A DNA stretch of 23,256 nucleotides. It comes from Gemmatimonadota bacterium (GTDB lineage Bacteria > Gemmatimonadota > Gemmatimonadetes > Gemmatimonadales > GWC2-71-9). Below are positions 1 to 7,941 of the stretch, piece after piece (within the stretch, counting starts at the first letter, position 1; each line of letters starts with the position of its first letter). Both the position numbers and the translations under genes were made by a program. Location: the NCBI GenBank assembly GCA_003220985.1, contig QHTY01000170.1:1-23256 (forward strand). Direction: 5' to 3'. The notes beneath the pieces are model-generated. The model was not told the origin of the DNA. It searched no databases and worked only from the letters and a program-made list of their open reading frames with translations.

Positions 1-1
1 G

Positions 2-1231
2 CACGGGCTCTCCGAGCAGGCCGTGCGCCGCCAGGTTCGGAAATACCTCGACGAAATCATACCGTATTTCAACGTGCTGTCGTACTACAAGATCGGCTAT
101 AACGCGGCGAAGATCCTCGTGAATCTGTTGTACAAGGTGAGCGTCGATTACCAGGATGAGCCGGCGCTCGAGCAGATCCCCAAGCGGGACGTCGTCGTGT
201 ACCTCATGAATCACCGCTCCAACGCCGACTACGTCGTCGTGGCCTACGTGCTCGCGCGCGGCGTCCATGTCAGTTACGCCGTCGGCGAGTGGGCGCGCGC
301 CTAGCCGCTCGAGTACGTGTTCAAGTCGTTCGGGGCGTATTTCATCCGTCGCAGGTTCCGCGAGCCGCTGTATCACACGGTGCTGGAGCGCTACGTCCAG
401 CTCATCACCCGGAACAGCGTGACACAGGGCATCTTCCCTGAAGGCGGGCTGTCACTGGACGGGAAACTCCGCCCGCCCAAACTGGGGCTGCTCGACTACA
501 TCTGCCGCACGGTCACCGATCCCACGTTCGATCGCGACATCTGGTTCGTGCCGGTCGCGCTGAACTACGATCGCGTGCTGGAAGACCGGTCGCTCATCCG
601 GGAGCTCATCACGGCAGGGGACAGGCCGAGCCGGCTCGCCCAGCTCGGGACGGTGGTGTCATACCTGATCAGCAACACGGCGCGGTTGCTCACGGGACGC
701 CTGAAACGGTACGGCCGCGTCGCGGTCAATTTTGGAACGCCGTTGTCGCTGCGTGGCTGGCTCAAGACGGCGCCGGCAAACGTGCTCGCGTTGCCGAAGG
801 AAGGGCGACTGCCGGAGCTGGAGCGCCTCGCGCGCGAGATGCTCACCCGCGTTGGCGCGATCATCCCGGTGACGCCGGTGCCCCTGGCGGCTGCCGCGCT
901 GCTCTCGTTCGGGCAAACGGTCGTCACCAAAGACGCGCTGCTCGAGCGCATGGATCAGTTGCGGGACCGGCTCACGGAGGTCAACGGCAAGGTGGTGCGC
1001 GGTGGCGCGCGCATCGCCGAGGTGTGGGATCGAGCATGGCGCATGCTGCGAATGCGTCGGTTGGTGCACGCGGATGGCGATTCGTTATTGATTCTGCCGA
1101 AGGGCAGGCCGTTGCTCGAGTACTACGCGAACTCGATTGCGCATCTGATTCCCATTCGCGGACCCCGTCCCGCATTCCATAAGGCTCACGAAATCGAGAC
1201 AGATCTGCCTAAGCTTCTGCCTCGCTCCTAA
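2..1231 (+). pseudogene. plsB: PlsB-like glycerol-3-phosphate acyltransferase, 5'-partial, interrupted by an in-frame TAG
   Basis: The frame is open from the window edge, so the true start lies upstream. It shows the glycerol-phosphate acyltransferase blocks in order: HRSNAD (the HX4D catalytic motif), GAYFIRR, FPEGG and VPVALNYDR. This family transfers an acyl chain to sn-glycerol-3-phosphate at the inner membrane, the first step of phospholipid synthesis. The frame is broken by TAG at 302-304, between EWARA and PLEYVFKSFGAYFIRR. E. coli PlsB has a Trp-Pro pair at the equivalent place, so TAG most simply replaces TGG by one G-to-A change. Homology continues in the same frame on both sides, so there is no frameshift. 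TAG serves as an ordinary stop elsewhere here (chemoreceptor, transketolase), so recoding is unlikely. A recent nonsense mutation or a base-call error are the main explanations. The C-terminal part alone lacks the HX4D motif and should be inactive. Confidence 0.85.
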
Positions 1232-1255
1232 CGGCCCCTCAGCCGCTCAGCCTCC

Positions 1256-1304
1256 AAAAAAAAACGAAGCCCCCGGGACGGCTCTATAAGCGCGCCCGGG
1301 GGCT
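1256..1304 (-). terminator. Intrinsic terminator, minus strand
   Basis: A perfect 10-bp stem pairs 1268-1277 with 1295-1304 (GCCCCCGGG with CCCGGGGGC plus a closing A-T). On the minus strand it is followed, after a few bases, by nine T (A run at 1256-1264). There is no T tract on the plus side, so it does not serve the acyltransferase gene. It ends a transcript arriving from the right. Confidence 0.85.
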
Positions 1305-1690
1305 CCGACACATTGGCTACCCGGAGTCGAGGGCTTGCGCCCTTCGTTCTTCTCTCTGCTGCCACCCATGGACTGTTCATCCAGGTTGGGCACTCAGAGG
1401 CTCCGGCTTCCATCCCTAGGCAACCCCGTCGGGTCGCCCAGTTCACCAATGTGGGTGCTACGGGTCAGATCAGGTCGCGGACCGATCCTCCGCACTGCAC
1501 GTCGAGGCACCATTTCGACGTGGCTAGGGCAACGCGACTGGCCCCAGCTGTCCGACCCGGTGAGCCGCTCCCGGATCAACGAGCGCCTGAGCCCTTGGTT
1601 GCATCGGCGCCCTCCCCGGAATTTCCGTTCGGACCCGACTTGAAGGCGTTGTTGAGACGCCAGGTCCCAACCCTTCCCTCCAAGCCGCGT
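1256..1690 (-). ncRNA. Candidate structured non-coding RNA, about 430 nt, family not recognised
   Basis: This gene-free stretch is bounded on the minus strand by a good promoter (1697-1724) and a strong intrinsic terminator (1256-1304). No reading frame in it looks like a protein. Local stems visible on the minus strand are an 8-bp stem 1515-1522/1498-1505, an 8-bp stem with one G-U pair 1431-1438/1419-1426 with a 4-base loop, and a 5-bp stem 1339-1343/1330-1334 capped by a GCAA tetraloop of GNRA type. I looked for the conserved RNase P segments (GAGGAAAGTCC, ACAGAA), a tmRNA T-arm and tag frame, the SRP RNA tip and 6S features, and found none that convince. It could be a divergent member of a known class, a new RNA, or a long 3' UTR of the gene at 1867-2487. 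The internal promoter favours a separate RNA. Confidence 0.5.
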
Positions 1691-1696
1691 GGGATC

Positions 1697-1724
1697 AATA
1701 TAGGGGCATCCAAAAACCGCGCAA
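1697..1724 (-). promoter_or_regulatory. Sigma-70-type promoter for the candidate RNA
   Basis: On the minus strand a TTGCGC box (1719-1724) is separated by 16 bases from TATATT (1697-1702). This predicts a start near 1690 with no coding sequence downstream before the terminator at 1304-1256. The remaining bases from 1725 to 1866 show nothing further that I can assign. Confidence 0.55.
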
Positions 1725-1866
1725 GTGCCGATGTTTCTTCGGGTTAGCTCACTTCCGTGTGCATCGTCTGTGGAGAGTAACGACTGGCTTTACAACTTCT
1801 TCCGGGCCTCGTCCACATGATGTGGAGTTGTGTATCCACAGCGAGCACGTTCCCACATCGGGGTGT

Positions 1867-2487
1867 TTACCCCTCGACCGCCACTTCACAGTAGGCAAAC
1901 GGCTCTTCGGAGTCGGCGGGAACGAACAGAAACCCGGCGCCACTGGTGGCAAACCAGCCGGCGAGCAGCTGCGTCGAGCGACCGACGGCGGGTTCCGCGA
2001 ACAGGGCCTGCGTCCAGCGACGAATGTGACGCAGCTCGGGCGCGCGACGTGACAACAGACTCAACGCGGCGCCGAGTCCGTGCGTCGCGCGGAGAAAATG
2101 CGCCATCGCGTGGCCGCGCTGCGCGAAAATGTACGAGCGCACTCCCGGCTCATCGTACAGCAGGGTACCTTCGTAGGGATCCGCGGGTGGCGCATCCATG
2201 CGCGGGCCGAAGTAGACGAACACGTGGTTGTCGCCTTCGCGACGCTCGACAACGATCGCAGCGGAATCGGGACCGAGCCGCGCCGCATGCACGAGATCTT
2301 CCGCCGCGAGGATGCCGACCTGCGCGGTCCACTCCAGCGCCGCCAGCGCCTGGTCGAGCGGCAGGCCGATGGCGTCGTCGTAAGCGATGAGCCGCGGCGC
2401 TTCACCGGCGCGCTGAAAGAAATGCGCGAGCGCGTCGGCGCGATCTTCAAAGGTCCGGAGGATCCGGGTAGTTGCGGGAACCGACAT
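1867..2487 (-). CDS. Hypothetical protein, 206 aa
   Basis: I do not recognise this family. Codon choice shows the strong third-position G/C bias of the neighbouring genes, which supports it as real against the overlapping plus-strand frames. The start at ATG 2487 (MSVPATTRIL) is chosen because the frame further upstream would run into the divergent gene at 2537 and reads as low-complexity sequence. No signal peptide, membrane segment or cofactor motif is visible. The protein is rich in Ala and Leu and looks like a soluble mixed alpha/beta protein. It is divergent from the secreted protein at 2537 with only 49 bases between, so both promoters must lie in or beside that gap. Downstream comes the candidate RNA, with no terminator directly after this gene. 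Confidence 0.7.
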   Translation of the reverse strand: MSVPATTRILRTFEDRADALAHFFQRAGEAPRLIAYDDAIGLPLDQALAALEWTAQVGILAAEDLVHAARLGPDSAAIVVERREGDNHVFVYFGPRMDAPPADPYEGTLLYDEPGVRSYIFAQRGHAMAHFLRATHGLGAALSLLSRRAPELRHIRRWTQALFAEPAVGRSTQLLAGWFATSGAGFLFVPADSEEPFAYCEVAVEG

Positions 2488-2536
2488 CTGAGGATAATAA
2501 CGGAGCAGGAATTCAACTGTTAGAGGAGTTGCCGGG

Positions 2537-3058
2537 ATGCTCGCGGGAATAGTGACGGTGATCACGATGGCGGCGTTGCCGCAGCAGGCGCAGGATACGG
2601 CCGCGCGCAAGGACACGGCGCCCCCCTCGCCGACGGCGACGCCGACCATCGAACAAATCCGCTACCTGGAAGGGCTGAAGACGGCGACGCGCGGCGTCGC
2701 ACAGATCCGCGATGGACTGAACCGTGTGGCCCGCACACAACGAGCGGATTCGCTGACACGCCGCCGCGCCGCGCGCCGGCTGGGCGGGCTGTGCGGCACC
2801 GCCCGGTCGTTCATCGTGAGTGGCCGACCGAAGATGCAGCCGAACGCCTATGCGGACTCGATGCGCATATTGGCGAAACAGCTCACGACGCGGCTGGACT
2901 CGCTGACATCGGTGCTGCCGACCTGTGAGAAGACGGCGGGACGGGACCCCGTTGTCGCGACGACACTGACGACGCGGCTGAAGAACTACGATGATGCGCT
3001 GCTTGCCTTCCGAACGGCGCTAAAACCCGACAGCACTAAGACGGCCAGCCAGCAGTAA
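2537..3058 (+). CDS. Small exported hypothetical protein, 173 aa
   Basis: The protein starts MLAGIVTVITMAALPQQAQ, a short hydrophobic stretch ending in an Ala/Gln-rich region that could be a signal peptide with cleavage near residue 19. A Pro/Thr-rich linker follows. The remaining ~130 residues are charged and probably helical, with two cysteines (in GGLCGTA and LPTCEKT) that could pair in the periplasm. A purine-rich ribosome site (GAGGAG) precedes ATG 2537. I recognise no family. The gene ends just before a perfect 16-bp hairpin and converges with the LVIVD-repeat gene. Confidence 0.65.
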   Translation: MLAGIVTVITMAALPQQAQDTAARKDTAPPSPTATPTIEQIRYLEGLKTATRGVAQIRDGLNRVARTQRADSLTRRRAARRLGGLCGTARSFIVSGRPKMQPNAYADSMRILAKQLTTRLDSLTSVLPTCEKTAGRDPVVATTLTTRLKNYDDALLAFRTALKPDSTKTASQQ

Positions 3059-3063
3059 GGCAG

Positions 3064-3100
3064 AGACGCTAAGTGGTTGGCTGGCAACCACTTAGCGTCT
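3064..3100. repeat. Perfect 16-bp hairpin between convergent genes
   Basis: 3064-3079 is the exact reverse complement of 3085-3100, with a 5-base loop (GCTGG). It begins 6 bases after the stop at 3058 and ends 17 bases before the minus-strand stop at 3118. No T tract follows on either strand, so it is not a classic intrinsic terminator. A partial echo of its arm (CTAAGCGTCTT) follows at about 3107-3117. It may be a bidirectional 3'-end structure or one copy of a dispersed palindrome. Confidence 0.7.
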
Positions 3101-3117
3101 TGGCGGCTAAGCGTCTT

Positions 3118-5097
3118 CTACGGAACGGGTTGCTGCTTACTCTCCAACCGCAATATCCAGAGCCCCGTGTTTATGTCCGGCACAAAGATGTTGCCGTCCC
3201 GAACAACGGCCCCCCACGCAAACGGCGCTCTGCGATGTCCCAACGAGTCGACCGTCAATATCCAGCTCATCTCCCGCCCCTCCCGCAGCAAATCACCCTT
3301 CAACTCGCCTGAGATATCGACCGCGCGCGCGCCCCCCTGATAGTTGCCCAGATACAGCGTATCGCCCACGACCCAGACATTGTGCACGCCGCCGTCGGTG
3401 GGCTCGTACCAGGCGACCTCGCGTGGTTTCGTGATGTCTGAAACGTCGATCACGTGCAGTCGCCCGAACGTCAGGTTATTGCCGTCCTGCAGACCCTTGT
3501 ACGGATGCGCCGCGTACACCTCGTCGCCGACGAAGACATAGCGGCCTTGCCGCCAGGCCGTGTGGGTCCCCCGCACGAATCCCTGCCCGAACAGCTGCCA
3601 GACGCGCGCGTACGTGGCGGTCAAATCGTACTTGAACTGAGAGACGAACTGCGGATTCGTGGGACTGCCGCCGCGCATCCCGTTGCCGACATCGAGGATC
3701 ACGAGCCCGTCGTTCCAGTACGCGAGATACGCAAGCCCGTCGACGACCATGACGTCGTGGAGATACCGCCCCGCCTCAGTCTGCTCGGTCTGCCAGCGGG
3801 CGACCTCCTTGGGGTGTAGCGGGTCCTGGATGTCGATCACGCGCAGCGACCCAGTCGCGTCGTCGGTGATGTACGCGTGTCCCTTGTAGACGTACGAGCT
3901 GTGCACACCGCCGGACACGGTCTGGGTGTACTCCGAGACCGGTTTGGGATGGCAGGGATTGCTCGCATCGAACACGACGATGCCGTTCTTGCGGTCGGAC
4001 GCGCCCTCGCGCGAGAACACGCCGTACCTGCCATCCTCCGTCGTCATCACGTCGTTCACGATGCGGGCATTCGTCATCATCGAATCCACGATCGTCGGAT
4101 GCGTCACATCGCTGACGTCGATCGCGTAGACGCGATCCGCGATCGTCGAGAGGTAGGCGCAGGTGCCCGACGGGTGCACCCAAACCTCGGCTGCGCTCAT
4201 CTTGATCGGAACGCGACCACGCACCTCCATCCCGCGACCCACCTCTCGCGGCGCCACGTGCACGATCGCATCGGCTTGCTTCCCGCCGATCGCTGCGGTC
4301 ACGGTATAGTCCCCCGCGAGCTCCGCGACGAACGTCCCGCTCGGATCGATTTCCGCTACGCCACGACCGGCGCTCACCGCCCAGTCGACCGCGACCTCTC
4401 CCACCGGACGGCTGGCGACGCCGCGGGCAGTCGCCGCGAATTTCACGACATCGCCCGTGCGGACGTTGGACGTCGCGGGTTCGACCGCGATGCGCGCGAT
4501 CGTGTTGGGCAACACCTGCAAGGCGAACGTCTCTGTCGCGGGACCGGACGTCGCGGTGATCGTCGCGCGACCGGCGCTCACAGCGCGCAGCCGTCCGTCG
4601 CTCGTCACCGTCGCCACGCGCGGATTGCTCGAAGCAAACGTCACGGGATCTGTCCGGCGGTCGCCGTGCCGCGAGAATGCCGTCGCGGACACGGTCAACC
4701 GCGAGCCCGCAACGAGGCGCGTAGGACGGGGATCGAGCTCGATCCGAGACGGCGGCTCGGGCATCACGTGGACGAGCGCTGTACCGAAGACCTGGCTTCC
4801 CTGGACGCCGCGAACAAATCCGACGGCCGTCACCCGGGCGTAGCCTTGATAGCCACCGGTGAACTCGCCGGTCGAATCCACGGCGCCCACGTCGCCGCCG
4901 ACGAACCACCCGATCTCGGCACCCAGCACAGGCTGGCCAGACGCGTCGAGCGCGCGAGCGGTGAACGTCATTTTCCCGCCGATCGGGACCTCACCGCCCG
5001 AGGGTTGGACCTCGACCTTGGCGATCTGGGATGGTGGTGCCGTGGTGCTAGTGGATTGTTGGAGGACGACTAACGACAGTAACGCTGGCAGCAACAT
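3118..5097 (-). CDS. Secreted protein with Ig-like (Big_2-type) domains and LVIVD repeats
   Basis: A 659-residue protein. A signal peptide (MLLPALLSLVVLQQ) is followed by a Thr/Ser/Pro linker. Three bacterial Ig-like domains follow at about residues 27-115, 116-196 and 197-285, marked by phrases such as VEVQPSGGEVPIGGKMTFTA and IAVEPATSNVRTGDVVKFAA. From about residue 290 to the end there are LVIVD-type beta-propeller repeats: VYAIDVSDVTHP, IVVFDASNPCHP, LRVIDIQDPLHP, LVILDVGNG, LHVIDVSDITKP and RAVDISG. Such proteins lie outside the cytoplasm, and the combination suggests binding or adhesion rather than catalysis. A GGAG box lies 8 bases before ATG 5097. There is no associated secretion gene here, and the ligand cannot be predicted. 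Confidence 0.88.
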   Translation of the reverse strand: MLLPALLSLVVLQQSTSTTAPPSQIAKVEVQPSGGEVPIGGKMTFTARALDASGQPVLGAEIGWFVGGDVGAVDSTGEFTGGYQGYARVTAVGFVRGVQGSQVFGTALVHVMPEPPSRIELDPRPTRLVAGSRLTVSATAFSRHGDRRTDPVTFASSNPRVATVTSDGRLRAVSAGRATITATSGPATETFALQVLPNTIARIAVEPATSNVRTGDVVKFAATARGVASRPVGEVAVDWAVSAGRGVAEIDPSGTFVAELAGDYTVTAAIGGKQADAIVHVAPREVGRGMEVRGRVPIKMSAAEVWVHPSGTCAYLSTIADRVYAIDVSDVTHPTIVDSMMTNARIVNDVMTTEDGRYGVFSREGASDRKNGIVVFDASNPCHPKPVSEYTQTVSGGVHSSYVYKGHAYITDDATGSLRVIDIQDPLHPKEVARWQTEQTEAGRYLHDVMVVDGLAYLAYWNDGLVILDVGNGMRGGSPTNPQFVSQFKYDLTATYARVWQLFGQGFVRGTHTAWRQGRYVFVGDEVYAAHPYKGLQDGNNLTFGRLHVIDVSDITKPREVAWYEPTDGGVHNVWVVGDTLYLGNYQGGARAVDISGELKGDLLREGREMSWILTVDSLGHRRAPFAWGAVVRDGNIFVPDINTGLWILRLESKQQPVP

Positions 5098-5216
5098 GAG
5101 CGCGCTCCATCTGACGGCGGGTAAAGGGGAATTGAGAGATTACAGGGCGAGCGGCTGGTCCGGAAGTGTTGTAATAATGTCGCAATACTGCTTGTGAGAC
5201 TTATCGGCAGTCGTGA

Positions 5217-5245
5217 TTGACAGACCCAATGGCGCTCCATACTTT
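5217..5245 (+). promoter_or_regulatory. Promoter of the cold-shock gene
   Basis: A consensus -35 box TTGACA (5217-5222), a 17-base spacer and TACTTT (5240-5245) predict a start near 5252. This gives a leader of about 150 nt before the cold-shock ATG. A long structured leader is typical of cspA-type mRNAs. Confidence 0.6.
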
Positions 5246-5294
5246 TGCCCGCGGTTCAAGCATACGTAGCAACCGTCACCGGATGTCTGCGCTT

Positions 5295-5323
5295 CCGCGA
5301 GGACCACATGTCTCGCGGTTTTT
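5295..5323 (+). terminator. Terminator-like hairpin inside the cold-shock leader
   Basis: CCGCGAG (5295-5301) pairs with CTCGCGG (5312-5318) and is followed at once by TTTTT (5319-5323). It lies between the promoter at 5217 and the cold-shock start at 5404. It could act as a temperature-sensitive attenuator, or release a leader RNA of about 70 nt. A second small stem (5370-5374 with 5378-5382) sits just upstream of the ribosome site. Confidence 0.5.
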
Positions 5324-5403
5324 GCTTTGAGCCCGTCCCATGCCGCGGTGGCCTGGGTCGTTCCAGTCCGGGGCAGCGCCCCATTGTGCTGAGGTAGAAC
5401 AGT

Positions 5404-5604
5404 ATGGCAAAGGGTAAGGTGAAGTGGTTCAACGACGCGAAGGGCTTTGGCTTTATCGCGCAGGAGTCGGGTCCAGACGTGTTCGTTCACTTCACAGCGA
5501 TCCAGGCGGAGGGCTTCCGGAGCCTCGCCGAGGGTGACAACGTCGAGTTCGATGTCGCCCAGGGTCCAAAGGGGCTGCAAGCGCAGAACGTTCGGAAGGT
5601 CTGA
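5404..5604 (+). CDS. cspA: Cold-shock protein, CspA family
   Basis: A 66-residue single cold-shock domain of the family's normal length. It starts MAKGKVKWFNDAKGFGFI, with RNP1 (KGFGFI) and RNP2 (VFVHF) intact and the conserved aromatic residues present. CspA proteins bind single-stranded RNA and DNA and melt mRNA structure, in the cold or in normal growth. GAGG at 5391-5394 gives a suitable spacing to ATG 5404. The gene stands alone, with its own promoter, a long leader and a downstream hairpin pair, so it is monocistronic. The overlapping minus-strand frame at 5140-5580 is a shadow. Which csp paralogue this is cannot be told from the sequence. Confidence 0.97.
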   Translation: MAKGKVKWFNDAKGFGFIAQESGPDVFVHFTAIQAEGFRSLAEGDNVEFDVAQGPKGLQAQNVRKV

Positions 5605-5651
5605 GCGACGTTGCTCAGACGAAGCGGGCCCGGGTCACACCGGGCCCGCTT
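5600..5651 (+). terminator. Tandem hairpins after the cold-shock gene
   Basis: A 7-bp stem (5600-5606 with 5613-5619) overlaps the stop codon. It is followed by a 12-bp GC-rich stem (5622-5633 with 5640-5651, 6-base loop) and a weak T-rich tail (GCTTTGCC). The second stem is a likely terminator, although the T run is short. Confidence 0.6.
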
Positions 5652-5672
5652 GCTTTGCCTATATTGGCACGC

Positions 5673-6194
5673 ATGACGGCCGCCCTCGTGCTACTCCTGT
5701 TCGTCCAGGCGCCGCGCACCGCTCCCGCCGCCCGTCCGTTTGCATATCGGGGATTCGCCCCGGGGATGGCGTATCGGGATTTCGCCGCACGCGCGCGCGG
5801 GATCGCGCAAGGCGACAAAGACATTCTCATCTGCCAGACGATGCGTAGGACGGCTCAGGTGATGGATTGCGGCGTGCAGGTGCGCGACCCTGTCGACAGT
5901 GCCCGATTTTACTTGAGCGCGAATGTGATCGAAGGTCGGACGTCAGTCATCTCGCTCGTCGACTCGGGGAATGTTGCGGTCGTGCAGCGCTGGCAGAACG
6001 ACATGCGCCAGGGCCTGGGGCCTCCGCAGCGCCGGGAGCGCAGCATGTGGGAGTGGACCAAGGGACGACGATTCATCCGCCTCAACTGGCGGGGTGGTCG
6101 CGGTTGGCGCGTCGTCTCGGTCACGCTCAACGACCGCGACGTCATGAATCGCATTGCGAACTACGTCCCCAAACCCAAATCGCGTACGCCTTAA
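5673..6194 (+). CDS. Exported hypothetical protein, 173 aa
   Basis: Starting at ATG 5673, the protein has a signal peptide (MTAALVLLLFVQAPRTAPA) followed by about 150 residues with no family I recognise. Two cysteines (in LICQTM and DCGVQV) could form a periplasmic disulfide. The frame is open a further 18 bases upstream to a TTG, but the ATG gives a better signal peptide. The mature part is rich in Arg and Trp (MWEWTKGRRFIRLNWRGG), suggesting a beta-rich fold. It ends TTAA-overlapping with the convergent ADP-ribosylglycohydrolase gene by 4 bases. Confidence 0.7.
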   Translation: MTAALVLLLFVQAPRTAPAARPFAYRGFAPGMAYRDFAARARGIAQGDKDILICQTMRRTAQVMDCGVQVRDPVDSARFYLSANVIEGRTSVISLVDSGNVAVVQRWQNDMRQGLGPPQRRERSMWEWTKGRRFIRLNWRGGRGWRVVSVTLNDRDVMNRIANYVPKPKSRTP

Positions 6195-7114
6195 GCGCCT
6201 CGCACGAGATTCTCCGCCAGTTTCGCGATTCCCTGGGCCCCGACAAGCTGATCCACCCATCGCGGCGGCAACGCCACTTCGCCATATCGTGCGCCCAGCA
6301 ACGCGCCCGCCACAGCCGCGTTGGTATCGGTATCGCCACCCGCCTGTACGAGATAGGTGAGCGCTTCCTCGAGGGTCCGGTCGTGGGCGACGAACCAGAA
6401 CGCGATCTCGACGCAATGCACGACATAGCCGGCTTCCCCCGGTACCGCGATCGGCAGGGTGGATTCCTGCTCCCGCGGCACGCGATGGATGGCGTCGCGC
6501 AGCGCCCGCGGCGCGCGGTCGCCGATCTTGTGCAGCACTTCTTCGATGAAGTAGATGTTGCCGTGCAGCAGCTCGCGGGCGGCGAGATTCACCGCCGCTG
6601 CGCCCCAGGTGCACCGCTCGTCGGCGTGCGTGATCGCGGCCTGTTGTGTCGATACCCGAATCAGGCGCTCGACGCTGTCGTGGTAGCGCAGCGCGACGGG
6701 AATGCAGCGCATCACGCTGCCGTTGCCGGCCGAGCGGCCCGGATTCTCCTGATTCGCGAGGCGGCCGGCCTCGAACGGCTCCTTACCGCGATCGATCAGC
6801 GTGAGCGCCCGTCTCGTCGTGACGCCGATCCCGCGGCCATCGACTTTCATCCACTTCACCCAACGGCGCGCGACGTCGGCGGCATCGAAGTCTCGAGACG
6901 CGAGCAGCGATTCGCCGAGCAGCAGAGCCATGGCTGCATCGTCATCGTAGGGAGAGTTCTTGGGGGGCGGCGCGAGATCGACGACGCCGGCGGGAAAGGC
7001 GTTCCGGATCGCCTCGGGCGTCCCCAGGTGCTCGGTCGGAACGCCCAGCTGATTGCCTGCCACAAGACCAAGCAACGCGCCCCGGGCGCGCGAGATGAGC
7101 TGTGGGTCGCCCAT
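6191..7114 (-). CDS. ADP-ribosylglycohydrolase (DraG family)
   Basis: About 307 residues, the usual length for the family. These binuclear Mg enzymes remove ADP-ribose from proteins or related substrates in the cytoplasm. Visible metal- and ligand-site motifs are an N-terminal GALLGLVAGNQLG, the acidic triad PYDDDAAM near residues 57-59 (where many members read TDDT), GNGSVMRCIP, THAD, and the C-terminal GGDTDTNAAVAGALLGA with the second Asp pair. The set is complete, so the enzyme should be active. ATG 7114 is preferred, as the family domain begins just after it; a GTG at 7132 would add six residues. It is divergent from the alpha/beta hydrolase with almost no spacer. The substrate cannot be predicted, since no ADP-ribosyltransferase lies nearby. 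Confidence 0.9.
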   Translation of the reverse strand: MGDPQLISRARGALLGLVAGNQLGVPTEHLGTPEAIRNAFPAGVVDLAPPPKNSPYDDDAAMALLLGESLLASRDFDAADVARRWVKWMKVDGRGIGVTTRRALTLIDRGKEPFEAGRLANQENPGRSAGNGSVMRCIPVALRYHDSVERLIRVSTQQAAITHADERCTWGAAAVNLAARELLHGNIYFIEEVLHKIGDRAPRALRDAIHRVPREQESTLPIAVPGEAGYVVHCVEIAFWFVAHDRTLEEALTYLVQAGGDTDTNAAVAGALLGARYGEVALPPRWVDQLVGAQGIAKLAENLVRGA

Positions 7115-7137
7115 TGGGCCACAAATTAACACCAGCC

Positions 7138-7941
7138 ATGGCCATCGTTTTGGGAATCGCGGGGGTCTACGTCGTTCTCTGCGTCGTGTTGTGGACCTTC
7201 CAAGAGCGCATCACGTTTCCGGCGCCAAGCAGTCCGCTCCCGGATCCGGGAAAGACGATCGGATATGGCGAGCGTGTTGAACTGACGATGCACGATGGGA
7301 CACGGCTCCTGGGGTGGTATTTGCCGCCCCTTGGGCGCCCCACGCCGCCCTTCGCCGCCCTCCTTTGGTTCTACGGCAATGGCGAGACGATTGCCGCGAT
7401 TTGGCCGATCATCCGCGATTTTCGACCGCCGCACGCTGCGCTCCTGGTCGTCGATTATCCGGGATACGGGGCAAGCGGGGGCCGAGCGACAGAAGCCGCG
7501 ATGAACGAGGCCGCTGACCTCGCGTATGCAGCTCTTGCCGCCCGTCCAGCGACCGATCGCCACCGCATTTACGTCTACGGGCGCTCCCTCGGCAGTGCGG
7601 CGGCCACGCACACGGCCGACACCCACGAGGTCGCGGGTGTGATCCTCGAGTCACCCTTCACGAGCGCGCGGGGGATGGCCGCGCAGCACTACCGTATCTT
7701 CCCGCGCTTTCTGGTGCGGCTTCAGCTAGACAACATCGGCAGAATTCGGCGAATTCGCTGTCGGCTCCTCGTCCTCCACGGGACCGCAGACATGCTCGTT
7801 CCGATGAAGATGGGGCGAGAAGTTGCCGCGGCCGCCGGCGGCCCGGTGGAGTTCGTGATGATCGAGGGTGCCGGGCACAACGACACATACGACAGGGGAG
7901 GGGAAGCCTACAAGGAAAAACTGGCGGCGTTCGTCAAATAA
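7138..7941 (+). CDS. Membrane-anchored alpha/beta hydrolase
   Basis: 267 residues from ATG 7138. The N-terminus is a single hydrophobic segment (residues 2-20) followed by FQERITFPAP, the pattern of BEM46/ABHD13-like hydrolases anchored to the membrane. The nucleophile elbow GRSLGS gives Ser150. LHGTADMLVP supplies the acid (Asp218) and GAGHNDTY the His (His247), so the triad is complete. FYGNGE near residues 79-83 fits the oxyanion loop. The substrate is unknown; an ester or thioester is typical. A start at 7102 is possible, but the extra residues would overlap the divergent gene. The 3' end overlaps the convergent helical-repeat gene by 8 bases. Confidence 0.88.
   Translation: MAIVLGIAGVYVVLCVVLWTFQERITFPAPSSPLPDPGKTIGYGERVELTMHDGTRLLGWYLPPLGRPTPPFAALLWFYGNGETIAAIWPIIRDFRPPHAALLVVDYPGYGASGGRATEAAMNEAADLAYAALAARPATDRHRIYVYGRSLGSAAATHTADTHEVAGVILESPFTSARGMAAQHYRIFPRFLVRLQLDNIGRIRRIRCRLLVLHGTADMLVPMKMGREVAAAAGGPVEFVMIEGAGHNDTYDRGGEAYKEKLAAFVK

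Noticed and set aside
302..304. Stop-codon recoding (for example pyrrolysine) at the PlsB TAG
   Set aside because: TAG ends other genes here (11626-11628, 16722-16724), and no recoding signals or genes are visible.
1256..1690. RNase P, tmRNA, SRP or 6S RNA identity for the candidate RNA
   Set aside because: I did not find the core conserved segments of any of these, so I left the class open.
2080..2523. Plus-strand frames opposite the hypothetical gene at 1867-2487
   Set aside because: Third-position G/C bias and protein-like composition favour the minus strand.
3877..5073. A 398-codon plus-strand frame opposite the Ig-like/LVIVD gene
   Set aside because: Low-complexity His/Arg-rich translation, typical of an antisense shadow.
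5140..5580. A 146-codon minus-strand frame covering the cold-shock gene
   Set aside because: It is the shadow of the cold-shock gene and its leader; it has no recognisable family and would erase the clear promoter.
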